DNA from: Xiphydria camelus
Taxonomy: Eukaryota > Arthropoda > Insecta > Hymenoptera > Xiphydriidae
Length of the DNA stretch: 64,000 nt
Assembly (NCBI GenBank): GCA_963678675.1
Contig: OY783191.1
Span: forward strand, 23,435,368 to 23,499,367
Direction of reading: 5' to 3'
The position numbers and the translations under genes were made by a program. The notes under the pieces were generated by a model. The model was not told the DNA's origin. It did no database searches and saw only the letters and a program-made list of their open reading frames with translations. The number at the start of each line of letters is the position of its first letter. Position 1 is the stretch's first letter. Below are positions 33,968-45,540 of the stretch, piece by piece.

Positions 33968-34904
33968 CACAGGTTTACAAAAAAAAAGAGTCCGGACTAT
34001 TTGTCCGGACCATGGTATTCCGAGGTATTTTTGCGTCCTGAATCCGATCCCGAGGTCATCTGAGCCCCATCACGTCAGAAAAACGAGATTTGCAACGAGG
34101 AGGTTGTCACTGCAGACGCACGCATTTTTGACTCATGTTCTGCATGCTGTTTCATAGGGCCGATTGTACACGAACAATCGGCTTTACAGAAGGGTCTTTA
34201 TTGTTCGGATACAAACAATGTTCCCAAGAAGTCCCCTAACATGGTGCGAAATTTCAGACGAATGGGTTGAGCAGTTCTCGAGATATGGAAGTTTTCCGTC
34301 AAGTTTCTGCGTCTTGGCAGGGAGCTTAAACTCGTGAGTTGGTAAGATTCCTTCGTCAACTTACAGCAAATTTGTGCCGTCCAATTGTGTTGGTTCTAAA
34401 GTCTTTGAAAAGGGCAAGAGCCCGTGAAATAAATAAATAAGGAAATATGGGACTGCCCTGAGTAGCACCCAGAGTATGACTCCAAGGTTCTAGGCCATTA
34501 GGGTCAGTGCTGGGTCCACTGTCAATATGTCACAGTGAACGGATCGCTGAAATTGGATGCCTTGACAGGGAGATCGTAATCCGCGAGATACAACGATCAT
34601 GGCAACATTTTATCCACTGGGGTGGTTCTGTGATAGTCCCGGTCGAGATTTAGGACTCCATTCCAATGTTTGAATGGTATTCAAGACCTAAACAGCTACC
34701 CTCTCCAACTCAACAGGTCGCTTGAGAAATTGTCCCGGGTCCAGTTCCAAAAAATGGTGATTTTAACCTCTAAATGACCTTGAAATCTCGTTTTCCTGAC
34801 GTGATGGGGCTCAGATGACCTCGGCATCGGATTCAGGACGCAAAAATACCTCGGAATACCATGGTCCGGTCAAATAGTCCGGACTTTTTTTTTGTAAACC
34901 TGTG
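33968..34904. mobile_element. 937-bp element, CACAGG ends, TTA on both sides
   Basis: Inverted arms of roughly 135 bp begin CACAGGTTTACAAAAAAAA and include AGTCCGGAC and GATGGGGCTCAGATGACCTC-type blocks. TTA at 33965-33967 and 34905-34907 may be the target duplication, as in PIF/Harbinger or CACTA elements. The interior has no recognisable protein. Confidence 0.6.
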
Positions 34905-34941
34905 TTATTTTAGGAAGTCCCAGAAGAATACAGGTGCAGCA

Positions 34942-35090
34942 AAATATCGATGCTGTGCTAGAAAGAATAAGGAATAACACTCGAACGAGTATTCGAGCTG
35001 TGGCAACATAGGTTAGAATCAGCAAGTCCACGGTTGGGAGGATGTTAAAGGATGAACATTTTCATCCATTTAAAGTGACGCACGTGCATA
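34942..35090 (+). pseudogene. Tc1/mariner-type transposase fragment, copy D
   Basis: Same helix-turn-helix fragment as 27048-27190 with extra damage: the codon after VATE's alanine-threonine is TAG here. It breaks off at CACGTGCATA, where copy D lacks about 0.4 kb present in C. Confidence 0.65.
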
Positions 35091-35104
35091 TATTACAAAT
35101 TTTA

Positions 35105-35417
35105 GTCTAGCAAGTTTCAACTTAAAGAGTTCAGGCTCCATCGGTGTATAATAGGTGAGAGTGATTAATATTTTTTCATGTAAACTATTGTTTTTGAAAT
35201 ATATTTACGAAGCAAAAACCTTTCAAAGTAATGATTGCAATACATCATTTTGTAATGTTTTTTGTCAGATGCCGTAACTCGAAGGAGCAGCAAGGAAGCC
35301 CCTTCTTTAGAGAAGGCAGCCATCGAGGCCATTGGATCGGCTTTAGCTTACGTAAGGGACTGGGACGGAGGACGACGAGAAGGCAGGGAAGTCCAACGCG
35401 GAGCGTGGCATCCGTGA
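35105..35417 (+). pseudogene. DUF4806-type exons, copy D
   Basis: The end of exon 2 (35105-35154; SKFQLKEFRLHRCII, donor GTGAGA) is in frame, unlike copy C. Exon 3 (35269-35417) begins after TTTGTCAG and reads EKAAIEAIGSALAYVRDWDG to a stop. The carried-over G plus AT gives Asp at the junction, so the splice phase is correct. Exon 1 and most of exon 2 are deleted. It is a gene fragment, but useful for reconstructing the frame of copy C. Confidence 0.65.
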
Positions 35418-35514
35418 AGCCGAGGTGGCAACGCCGGGGGCGAGACTACGACAGACGACGGCGCGAGAACGAGTAGCTGCAGTGAGTAGTTTTTAGTCTC
35501 TTAAAGCGCGTTGC

Positions 35515-35717
35515 CACGAGTCGACTCAAGTCGAACGACTTGGTAGTTCGACCGTAGTCGACTTAAAATTTCTTTGTTATTAGTCGAATCGAACGAAGTA
35601 ACTCGTCTTACGACTTCATGCGATTCGACTAATAGCAAAGAAATTTTAAGTCGACTATATATATATACGGTCGAACTACCAAATCGTTCGACTTGAGTCG
35701 ACTCGTGGCAACGCGCT
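35515..35717. mobile_element. Palindromic MITE, copy D
   Basis: Second copy of the MITE at 29036-29231, with a slightly longer ATATAT stretch in the right arm. Confidence 0.75.
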
Positions 35718-35777
35718 ATTTTTAGCCTGCCCGGTCTGCTCACAACTTCGAGCTTGTTTTTTTTTGCATAGTGTATA

Positions 35778-36592
35778 CCGCATGTCCTATGGCCAACCGC
35801 GCAGGTGAGCTGCGACCTGAATTCTTGACTTCGGCAGTATTTATGGTACAGTTAGAGTGGGCTTCAGACGAGTACGCTGCATAAGAACGAAAAGTGTCGA
35901 CTGCTCTTCTAATAGCTGTCAATTCGGGAGATCGAAGCGTTTCGTGTAACCTCAAAATCGTAAAGTTTTCAATTAGTAGTGAATAATTTGTAGAAAAGTG
36001 ATGAGAAAAATAATCATAAATAATCTTGCGAATTCACAGCCATCGGGAAATCAGACGACGCTTTTCGCTCTTACGCTGCGTTCTTACGAAAAGTGTGAAA
36101 CGTCTGATTTCCCGATGGCTATCAATTCGGGAGATCGAAGTCTAAGCTCGAAATCGTGAATCTTTGAATAAATGGTAAGTAATGTTCAGAAGTGAGAGTT
36201 AACAATCATTCGGGTTTTTCCGATGTCCAACCGAATTACACGCCTCATGCCTATTTGTTTCAGAAATTATTTCCGCGCTAGCACCGCGCGTGTCTAGGAA
36301 GTAATTTTACGAAGTGGCGTGAGCGATACCTAAGGTGTCAATTCGGAAGATTATTTATGATTATTTCTCATCACTTCTACAAATTATTCACTACTAATTC
36401 AAAACTTTACGATTTTGAGCTTACACGAAACGCTTCGATCTCCCGAATTGACAGCTATTAGAAGAGCAGTCGACACTTTTCGTTCTTATGCAGCGCACTC
36501 GTCTGAAGCCCACTCTAACTGTACCATAAATACTGCCGAAGTCAAGAATTCAGGTCGCAGCTCACCTGCGCGGTTGGCCATAGGACATGCGG
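35778..36592. mobile_element. 815-bp fold-back with TA target duplication
   Basis: Ends CCGCATGTCCTATGGCCAAC face each other between TA at 35776-35777 and 36593-36594. Arms (about 35778-36020 and 36345-36592) include GGTCGCAGCTCACCTGCGCG and GCTGTCAATTCGGGAGATCG types. The inner part (36030-36200) has a second, smaller inverted pair. Segment C has the uninterrupted GTGTATATACAGG at 29285-29297, the exact empty site. Confidence 0.8.
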
Positions 36593-36596
36593 TATA

Positions 36597-37288
36597 CAGG
36601 GTGTTACTCAATGATAGGCCGTAATTGCAAGGGCACATTACTGAATCAATTTCCAGTAGAAAATTTCATATTAACATGTGTCCTAAAATTTCTGGTTTTC
36701 AAGATACAGGACGTCAAAGTTTTAAAAAATTTATTAATATCTCAACAATCCTCGTGCCGATTTTGTTGACATTTGGCACTGTTGTTTATTGTAATAAGAC
36801 GCTAAATTACTACTAACTAGAAGATAATTATGAGTTCCAGTGGCGTCCCGGGGGACAATCTCACGAATAATATTGACAAAAAAGGTGTACGCCACTGACT
36901 TTTTAAAAAATTTTATATTTTTTTCAGATTAAGCAGCTAAAAATACAACTTTTTTGTCTCTTGACATTACTTCGTACCTCACTTCGTTTTTGAGGAAAAA
37001 AAATATTATTCGTGAGACTCTGTCCCCCGGGACGCCACTGGAACTCATAATTATCTCCTAGTTAGTGTTAACTTAGCGTCTTATTACAATAAACAACAGT
37101 GCCAAATGTCAACAAAATCGGCACAAGGATCTTTGAGATATTATTAAAAAACCGATTTTTTAAAGTTTTGACGTCCTGTATCTTTAAAATCAGACATTTT
37201 AGGACACATGTTAATATGAACTTTTCTACTGGAAATAGATTCAGTAATGTGCCCTTGCAATTACGGCCTATCATTAAGTAACACCCTG
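36597..37288. mobile_element. 692-bp CAGGGTG fold-back MITE, copy D
   Basis: Copy of 29293-29989. Its left neighbour is the 815-bp element; the two share the short TATA spacer. Confidence 0.8.
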
Positions 37289-37654
37289 TATATTTAAATA
37301 AATATAGTGTATGTAGTGTAGTGTATATAGTGTATGATAGAGCCCTAAAAACTGAAGAATACGTTTATATTATTATTATTTCTTACTGTATGGCCTTGGT
37401 CTTTTACATTATTAATCGCACCCTAATCCCCCTTGCATATAAATCTATAAAATATGAAAATAGAAAATTCTTAAATTGTACTTATGAAAAACTAAGGAAA
37501 CCCGCGCGTATGATTTGTGTCAATCATTGTTCCGCTTGAATACGTTTATATTTTACTCGTGTACATTTTATGAGAAAATATAAAATCTTATTAATTATTA
37601 TTAATCTTATTATTCATTATTAATCTTATTATTCATGAAAAGTAACATTTCAGG

Positions 37655-37828
37655 TTGATTGGGCATTAATAGGGTTGCCCAATTGGGGCCCAATTGGGCG
37701 GCCCAAATTGGGTATAGATTGGGCGGAGCGTTACAAGCCCAACGAAAGCCCAATTGGGCACTGATTGGGCTGCCCAATTGGCGCCCAACTATTAATTGGG
37801 CAGCCCAATTGGGGCCCAATGAACATTT
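37655..37828. repeat. TTGGGC/GCCCAA micro-repeats, copy D
   Basis: Longer version of 30345-30475 with about 40 extra bases; frames such as NWAAQLGPNWA come from the repeat. Confidence 0.65.
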
Positions 37829-37904
37829 CCATACGGGTATAGCAGAAATGTTTTATAAAATGTGACATATTACACAGTCAAATTTTTCGTCAAATATATT
37901 TTAT

Positions 37905-37972
37905 AAAAGATCTTTGTCAAAGATCTCTTTGTGAGATCTTTTATAGTATAATGTCGGCCTTATAAAGAAATC
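37905..37972. repeat. AAAGATCT hairpin end, copy 2 (inverted)
   Basis: AGATCTTTGTCAAAGATCT and ATAATGTCGGCCTT mirror 24713-24790. Confidence 0.5.
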
Positions 37973-38851
37973 ACATAGGTACATGTATGTATTTTTAAAT
38001 CTTGAAAAAAAATTGCGTAGAATCTCTTTAAAAATGAAGTCGTCTAAATGTGAAACATTTCTAAGAACTACCCATATGTATATAGTTTGAGTATGTTTAG
38101 TAAATGATTTTTATTTGTAAACATTTGATTCTAGGTTATGGGCTAGAATGAATATTAGAATATCGAGATGTTCAATAATAATAGAAAAGGAAATTAAAAA
38201 TAAATCTTAATAAAAGCAAGTTTGGTATAATTTTATTGAATTAACTGACATTAGATAACATATATGGCATAAGAAACGATAAGTACTTTCCGAGTCAACA
38301 AAGATTAATGTGTAAAGTAAGTTGGAGCCAATAGTCCAGTTTACTCCACGTTACTTATCATGTGTATTTTATGACTTAAGGATGATTGATACCCTAGATG
38401 ATTTTTTGGCGAGAACGTATCAGCGGGGGAGGCCGATTTGAAAGAACGTGAATCGTATTCAAAGTATATGGAGAGAGCAGCTATCTATATTTATGAGTAA
38501 AGAAGATTTGGAATGCATGCGTAGTATACCATTCAGAAGGGATCTTAGGAATTTCGCCGGTAAAAACATTATTCAGTGGGGATTCTCGTTATTCGGCTAT
38601 AATATTTGATGAAATGTATCTTTCGCATTTTACTATCCAGATTAGTACGTATCGCGTTACGTGAAACCCCTTCGAATTAAACATTCAATTTGGTTCGATG
38701 AAACGTTTAATTTCAACATATTTGTATAATAATTAAAAATTCTTTATCACAGATCAAAGCGTTGACATAAAGTGTAAAATAATTTGGATCTGATAAGATA
38801 ACTTTACTTAAGAGTATTATGTTTTTTGATATATTTATATTATAAAGTTTA
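37973..38851. other. Spacer, nothing recognised
   Basis: AT-rich, no repeat or gene supported. Confidence 0.4.
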
Positions 38852-38855
38852 TTAA

Positions 38856-38938
38856 CCCTAGAATACTAATATGTTTTTCTTTATACGTTAGTTCTAATGT
38901 AAGCGTCGTAAAAATTACGACATATTAGTATTCTAGGG
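38856..38938. mobile_element. 83-bp piggyBac-type MITE
   Basis: TTAA at 38852-38855 and 38939-38942 flanks perfect inverted ends CCCTAGAATACTAATATGT. Size and TTAA duplication fit a very short piggyBac MITE. Confidence 0.8.
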
Positions 38939-38942
38939 TTAA

Positions 38943-39289
38943 GAATGTTAAGTATATAATACAGCAGCTGGTTACATTTTTATTTACTCTCTGGTAGTAG
39001 TGAAATATATAACATATATACGCTATGTACTAGTTTTCTAATTCTTTAGTCATTTAAGATGGGTTAGTATCAGGGTCTTCGAAAATTCGTAATAGGGATT
39101 TTTCAAACGACATTTGCAAATGATCCCGTTGTCGGCGAAATAGTGAAATTGATTGGCATAGTAATGACTGAAGAACACATCATTCCTGAATATTATGGTT
39201 ATACAAATCAGAGAGAAAATTGATCATTACACATATAAGTGACATGCGTCCTCATGTAGGAATTGCCAATAACTCACCAACATTACAAC
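38943..39289. other. Spacer, nothing recognised
   Basis: No gene or repeat supported. Confidence 0.35.
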
Positions 39290-39560
39290 CGGGCTGATAC
39301 TGACCTAATTGTACTAGTCAACACTCAAATGTCACAATTATCCCAATATTGGCTCGTTGCAATCTCATTAGTGGTCCAGTATCAGCTCATTTGGTTTGAC
39401 AAACTTGGCAAACTATACTGGCTCGACACTGGCAAAACAACTGGGCCAATCCCGGGCCAACGTTACGGTCGAGTGTCGGCAAAACAATTAGGCCAATACT
39501 GGCAAAACAGCTTAGCCAATATTGTACCGATATTGCCGCCAAGTATCGGTACAATATCGG
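39290..39560. repeat. Inverted micro-repeats of the CCAATATTGGC type
   Basis: Many short TGGCAAAAC, GGCCAAT and CGATATTG motifs in both directions; GCCAATATTGTACCGATATT and its near complement lie together at about 39512-39560. Similar in style to 30345 and 37655 but with a different core. Confidence 0.5.
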
Positions 39561-39748
39561 CTAAGTTGTTTCGTCAATTTTCAAAAATTGATGCATACGC
39601 CCTTTTGCCATTAGTCACGCGATATTTTCAGTCATAATAATTAACTTTAATGAAACCTATTTCCGGAATGTAATTGATCTTCCTAAACGGTCTACAATAT
39701 ATTTAGCTGCATAAAAATCATCCTATCTAATAAAATCCAACGCGATAT

Positions 39749-39856
39749 AATCGAAAGTCGTGGTCACCTATCCCCATTGGTTGGTTGACAATCGATATCG
39801 ATAATCGAAAGTCGTGGTCACCTACCGCCATTGGTTGGTTGATAATCGATATCGAT
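39749..39856. repeat. Tandem repeat, 54-bp unit, two copies
   Basis: Units 39749-39802 and 39803-39856 both begin AATCGAAAGTCGTGGTCACC and end with ATCGATATCGAT. Confidence 0.85.
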
Positions 39857-41608
39857 ATAGTATTCGATAGTTAAAGCGGGGAAATTCAATTTGATAAAAT
39901 TAGTGTTGAAGTAAATGTAAATGTCGTTATGAAATACGTTTTAGGCGCGCGCTTGCGCGTGCAAATGTTCTAGTCAGGAATTAAATGAGAGTGGTTCGCA
40001 AGAATTTTAAATATTGCTAACCGCAACAACCGTGACAGACTCGTCTTAAAAAACTAACAGATGATGTGGCCAACATGCTTACGAACAAAAGAGGATAGAG
40101 TAATAAAGTGGTAGAAGATTGCTTTTCCTACCCGACCATTTATTCAATTACTCGAGTCTCTCGAACGCGACTCTGATGGATTGTTCCAGAAATGTGAGAT
40201 ACTCAAGGCGTTGTAACGTTCATCCATTTTACCGTACCACGTGAGCAAACTCGAATCATCGCACACACACATACTGCTCGCGTGGTCAGTAGCAAAACAT
40301 TATATCCATCCTGGAAGCTTCGCGGGTCGTCGAGACTCGCACGGATCGCGCGGCAGGCATTGCTAAGTCAATATTATCCTTTTCTCCAGCACTCCCGGGC
40401 AACCCCCTCAATCCCTAACCAAACTGCTAACATAGCCAGCAACTCAGCATTGTAAAGCGATACCCCGGATTACGCGTCCGCACGCCCAAAGAAAAATATT
40501 CGGCGCGCAATGCGGGGATCCTCGTTCTTGTGCTTACAATGCGCTATCTTGTTTTCGTATAAGGGGTAGGTACATTTGGAGCTCGTTGCGTACGGGACAA
40601 ATGAATGTAATGCGGCGAGAAGTTTTTAGGGATTTTGCAGTACTCTTTTCTTCCGATGTGGTAGACAAATCTTAAACGAAATGCTAACGTGATTAAATAC
40701 TTTAAGGCACATTTATACGGCCAACACATTTGCTAACCCATATTTGCCAACCAACAAACCGAGATATCTCCGCTGACAGAAATCCATCGATCAGCGAAAT
40801 GTAAGCGTTCCTGTATGCTCGTTGATCAGCATCATTGGCCAATAAATGTTTCAGTCGTAAATACAACTTTAGAGAGTTTTAATTCACGCTTTCCACGACA
40901 ACTCTCTCCTGGAGGAAATACATGGTTACCATGGCGCTTGTATTTCGTGTAGAAAGAGAACAAATTTCGAGGGGAGCAAGTGAAATTATATACATGCTAT
41001 CAGTTATGTAGATTTATTTCGCTTGTAACGTACACCAATGGATCTACTTTCTTTAACCCGAAATTGCTACTTTTATATTTCAATTGAAAACGTACCGCTT
41101 TTATCCCTTTCAGCATTGTTCGAATCATCGTATTCTTTTTTAATACATTTTGTTCGCCACTATTTATTATCTGATTCTGATTTACTATGATTTCCTTCAT
41201 TTATACATTTTACAAAAAAAAATTTCGAATTGGAAATTGATTTTAAGGGAAATATAAAGAGGCGACCTATAAATTCTATGTTCCTATTATGTTGCCAGAG
41301 ACCGATTCCTGTCGAGTTGACCACTTTGATCAAATTGCAATAGTCGATATCTAAATATCGAACATATCACTCTGATGAGTCGGTACGAACAAGAGAGATA
41401 AGGGAATCTCAGTCACACTATTGGTCAACAACATACTTTACCCCGAGTGGAAATTTGTTCGGATATACGCAAAGTCGCATAAGAACCTCTTCGGATGGTA
41501 TTACGATTTAGCCTTATTTGCGGGAAACCCCAATCAGAACCTGATCGAAACTATGTAATATTAGGGGGTTACATTGGAAGCTGCTGTTTTTTTCTAGTTT
41601 CAAAAACG
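39857..41608. other. 1.75-kb stretch without supported gene
   Basis: A GC-richer part at 40140-40560 has no recognisable protein. No paralogue in the window. Confidence 0.4.
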
Positions 41609-42624
41609 TTATGTCGTAATAAAATGTGTGAATACCTCAATCGAAGTATTTGCCTTTTTTTCGGAAGCTATAACTTTTTCCCACTTTTCTGGCAGAAGTT
41701 GAATTCCGCGGTGAAAGAATTGTCTATTTTTTGAGTTCATCCACTCAGTAACACAATTTTTGACTTCTTGGTAATTATGGAAGTGTGTATCTTCCAAGTC
41801 GTGCTGCTTCGATCTAAATAAATTTCAATCACTCGGGGCCAGGTCTGGAGAATACGCTGGGTGCGGGAGAACTTCCCATTCAAGCTGCATCGATGTTTCT
41901 TTCTCGACTCAAGCAACATGAGGCCGAACGTTGTCGTGAAGACGAATCGCTTTTCGGCGATTTGATGCAATTGATGGTCGTTTTTGCATCGAATTATCAT
42001 TTATACGCACCAATTGTTGTTGATAACGTTCGGCGGTAATTGTTTCATTCGGTTTCAACAGCTCATACCAAACGACACCTTCCATATCCCACCAAATTGA
42101 AAACATTGTTTTGTGACCGTGGATGTTTCGTTTTTGTATCGACGTTGATGGTTGGCCAAGATCAACCCATGATTTTTTGCATTTCGGGTTGTCGAAATAG
42201 ATCTATTTCTCATCTCCGGTTACGATACGCCATAAAAAACATTTCTTTTTATGCTTTGCAAGCAAATAAATTGAGATATTAAGACTATTAGCAATGGCAT
42301 TTTCGGTCAATTCATGTGACAGTCACTTTCCTTCTTTTTCGAAACTTCTCACGGCATGCTGACGTCGTGAAATTGTAAATTCGTATCAACTTCAAGCTGT
42401 TGAGCCAATTCTTTGAGCGTTTGAGTAGGGTTTTCTTTCAATAGAGCTTGCAACATCACAGTTTCCACTTTTGAAGCGACGAAACCAGTCTCTACATACT
42501 TTTTCTGATGGAGCAGATTCAGCATAAGTTTGCACAAGTAATTGATGAGCTGCAGCAGCACTTTTTTTTAAAATCTGATTAGTGTAGAAATACACATCGA
42601 AAAAACAACTTGTCGCGTTCCATT
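41609..42624 (-). pseudogene. mariner transposase, DD34D, inactivated
   Basis: It starts at ATG 42624 and ends at 41609, about 338 codons, near the usual 345. The helix-turn-helix part includes the SEKVCRDWFRRFKSGNCDV stretch and ELAQQLEVD. The catalytic residues are all present: TGDEK (first Asp, near 42210), HDNVRPH (second, near 41930) and LAPSD (third, near 41825), with 34 residues between the second and third. Damage is obvious: stops after FLH, after TGDEK (where Trp is expected), after RPHVA and directly after LAPSD, plus a frameshift near 42470. The C-terminus has the usual RGIQLLPEKWEKVIAS. Terminal repeats were not recognisable, so the copy is old. Confidence 0.88.
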
Positions 42625-43239
42625 TTCTGAGGTTATAGAAATAGATTTATATTAACTAAAAATGGCAGTTTAATGACTAACATGAGTCTTAATGAGAAAT
42701 GTCCATAATTTTGAGTGATATAAGAAGTATTAGTCGCTGCGCACGACATAAGTAGTTAGAGCCCTCTACAGGAGAACAACGGCTTTCAATACAACCTCCT
42801 ATACGTCATAACTCAATCGATCGTGAAATACTCAAGTCAGATCGGATCGGATATCTGTCTAATACATTCGAGAAGAGAATTATTTTCATTTTTCTATTAT
42901 TAGGACTCGAACAGGCTTTTCACCTATATATCCTGAAAAGACGATACGTTTTTGTTGCATTTTCAATTATGGCGGATTGATCCTTATCGGGATACTAGAG
43001 TAGGATGCTCTATAAAAACGCGCTGATCGGCAGAGAGGCTAAAATTGCGTGCAACTTACGCGTTATACGCCTAGCAAATCCCTTGCCACAGGTCCCTATT
43101 CTACAACTTGACCGGATCCCGAATTACTTGGTCAGGACATGGTCAGGACTTAGATAAAATTTATACTTCAGAAATGAATGGAGTTAGGCTCTTCCTAATT
43201 TGAACTTTTTAACCATTACATCCCGTACAAATATACCCT
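42625..43239. other. Spacer, nothing recognised
   Basis: No gene supported; it may include the decayed 5' end of the mariner. Confidence 0.4.
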
Positions 43240-43572
43240 AGTGGAAATTTGTTCTGCCAAATCTCAGCCAAAACTATGAGAGAAATAGCAGACTTGGCAA
43301 AAATTTCGTCGAAGTCCGCAAAGTCAGCAGAAATGTTTCAAGATCTCTACCAACTGTGTGAACTCTAACGAAATTCTTGCAAATTTTACTAAAATATCTG
43401 CCAACTCTATCACCTCAGCCGTAATCTTTGCTAGCCTTCCCGAAGTCTCTGCTAGCTCTTAAAATTGGAATATTTTCGCAGAGAAATAGCAGGCTTTCGG
43501 CCGGGTTTTTCGCAGAGGCGTGGCACAGGTTTGGTAGAGATCTGGCGGAGAAAAATTTTTTGGCGGAGTATA
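43240..43572. mobile_element. Probable MITE with imperfect inverted ends
   Basis: AAATTTGTTCTGCCAAATCT on the left and the complement of AAATTTTTCTCCGCCAGATC on the right are about 330 bp apart, with GCAGA and TGCCAA-like motifs between. Target duplication not determined. Confidence 0.45.
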
Positions 43573-45243
43573 TTAAAGCGAAAAAAGCGCAAAAAGCGAG
43601 TTCTTCTCCCCTGCCATACCTAATGGACAAAACGCTCCTTCGCGCGATAAACCGAAATGTCTTCGTCTCTACGCACCTTTCATCGGAAGGAAAAAAAATC
43701 ATTTGTTTCGATGCGAGAAAAAACGAGTTGTGAAAGGCAACTCGACTCGACTTGCCGACGATGTAACGAAAGAGGGAGACAGAGAGAGCAAAAGGGAAAT
43801 AGTATACAAGAAAGAATAGCTCGTTCCGAGGTGTTGTTTCGTAATGTCGCCGTGCATCGGCGGAGGATGAATGGGATGCGGGTGTGAACCCCAGGCAGAA
43901 ATACACACAAAAGTGAGGGCAGGAGTGACGAAGGGATGTCCATAATTTATAGGTTAGAACGGTCGAGCGGCGATGAAATAATAGTCGAAGGAACGAATGG
44001 CTATTAATGGAATTCCGTCTAGACGACCCCTTCTAACCATTCGGTACGCACCACCCATCCATCCTGCGTGTATTACAATCATTCCTTACCTTTTGTTTCT
44101 GCACTCAGAGCCGGTAGCGCGGTTTCTTTTCTATGGGGAACAACGTCGCGTACTGGGTGGACTTTTCGAGTATTAACACGGGCGAACAACGTAGCGTGGT
44201 GTTGGTTATTCCGCTAATTATCCTTGCCTTGTTCCATTCAAGCGTAGACAATTAGGTGTACATAGACGGATTACCTCTCGACGCCAATAATAATTATTAG
44301 TCGATTGATCGAACGGTAATGGCGTTAGGATGATTGGTCATGACTATCATAGTTTATAAATTATCGCCTATGCGTACGAATTACATGACGAGATTGCACA
44401 GTTTATGGAATGTAGTACACAACGATTGTGGAGAATGTGCTGTAAATTTGAAACGGATTTCTCGCTTATTAATATACCTTTTTTGTTTAAGAGGTTCCAA
44501 GAAATATATTTCATGGCCGAAAAATAAAATGAAAGAATACCCATCTCCCCACACTAAGAGAACAGTTTATTAAGATTGGTTTATTAAGCCTTCAAACTTA
44601 TTACGGAATAATAAATATTTCGTTTCCGTAAGAAAGTCGCTTACTAAGCATTTCACTTCACGTTTAGCGAATTGCATCTAATAACTAGAAATAAAAATGT
44701 AGCTATTACAAATAAACTTGAATTACTCGGTATTAAAATCTATATTACGTATGCAGGGACAAGCACAGTATCTATTACCGTCTAAGGAATCCGTTTTGTA
44801 AATTTGGCATTTCATTCCGGCAGTTGTTTCGATATTGCCCCAGTAGTACACCAACCTGGAAAGGGCGTTCCCTTTGGGTCACATTCGTTACATATTTTGA
44901 ATGCAACCCATGGAGAACCGATCAAATAATTGGCCAAGCTCCCGATGTCGCATCCTAGTGTTACGGGAATATTCCCTGATGAAAGGAAAAACTAATGCGA
45001 ATCCGTGAAGAACATTTTTAACACGTTGACTGCCACCATAATATAAAAAAGAAAAGTTGCTTGGGCTAAACTCAAAAATAAGTTAAAAATGTCTGCTTTA
45101 ACATTTAAAATCGATTTTATCTCAATCTTATCCTCATTTTTCGGTTTTTGGTATTTTTTAGCATTATTACTTTTGAGAATCACGTTTGCACCACATGGCC
45201 CAAATAAGCATTTCTACTTTAGAGGGCCATGTTGTGCACACTT
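43573..45243. other. 1.7-kb stretch without supported gene
   Basis: The long minus frame over 43415-43906 is open by composition and lacks recognisable motifs. Confidence 0.4.
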
Positions 45244-45540
45244 AAGGTGGTGTCAGAGACGGCTACTTTTGCTGCGCAGCAGATTAAAAAGCTGCGCAAC
45301 TTGAACTGCTGCAAGTGTGAACACCCATGCAACATGCAACTTTGCCATCGCAGTTGGTTGCGCGCGTGCGGTAATTTTAACTTGCGCGCAGTTTCAGAAG
45401 CAGCCGCTTGTGAACAGCTATTGCGGAGGGTTGCAAGCGTAGCAAAAGTTTCAAAATCAGTTGAAACTTTTACTGCGGCTGCCGGTGCAGTATTGTATTG
45501 ATGTGGAAACTAACGCAGACTCAAATAGGCGCAATATATA

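Noticed and set aside
24713..37972. Inverted AAAGATCT hairpin ends 13 kb apart as the ends of one giant element
   Set aside because: The interval contains several independent elements and a segmental duplication; two separate copies of a short repeat are simpler.
39263..39637. 124-codon frame with repeated QYW-like motifs
   Set aside because: The periodicity follows short inverted DNA repeats; no protein family resembles it.
43415..43906. 163-codon open frame on the minus strand
   Set aside because: No recognisable motif, overlaps a probable MITE, and the opposite strand is open over much of the same part; composition explains it.
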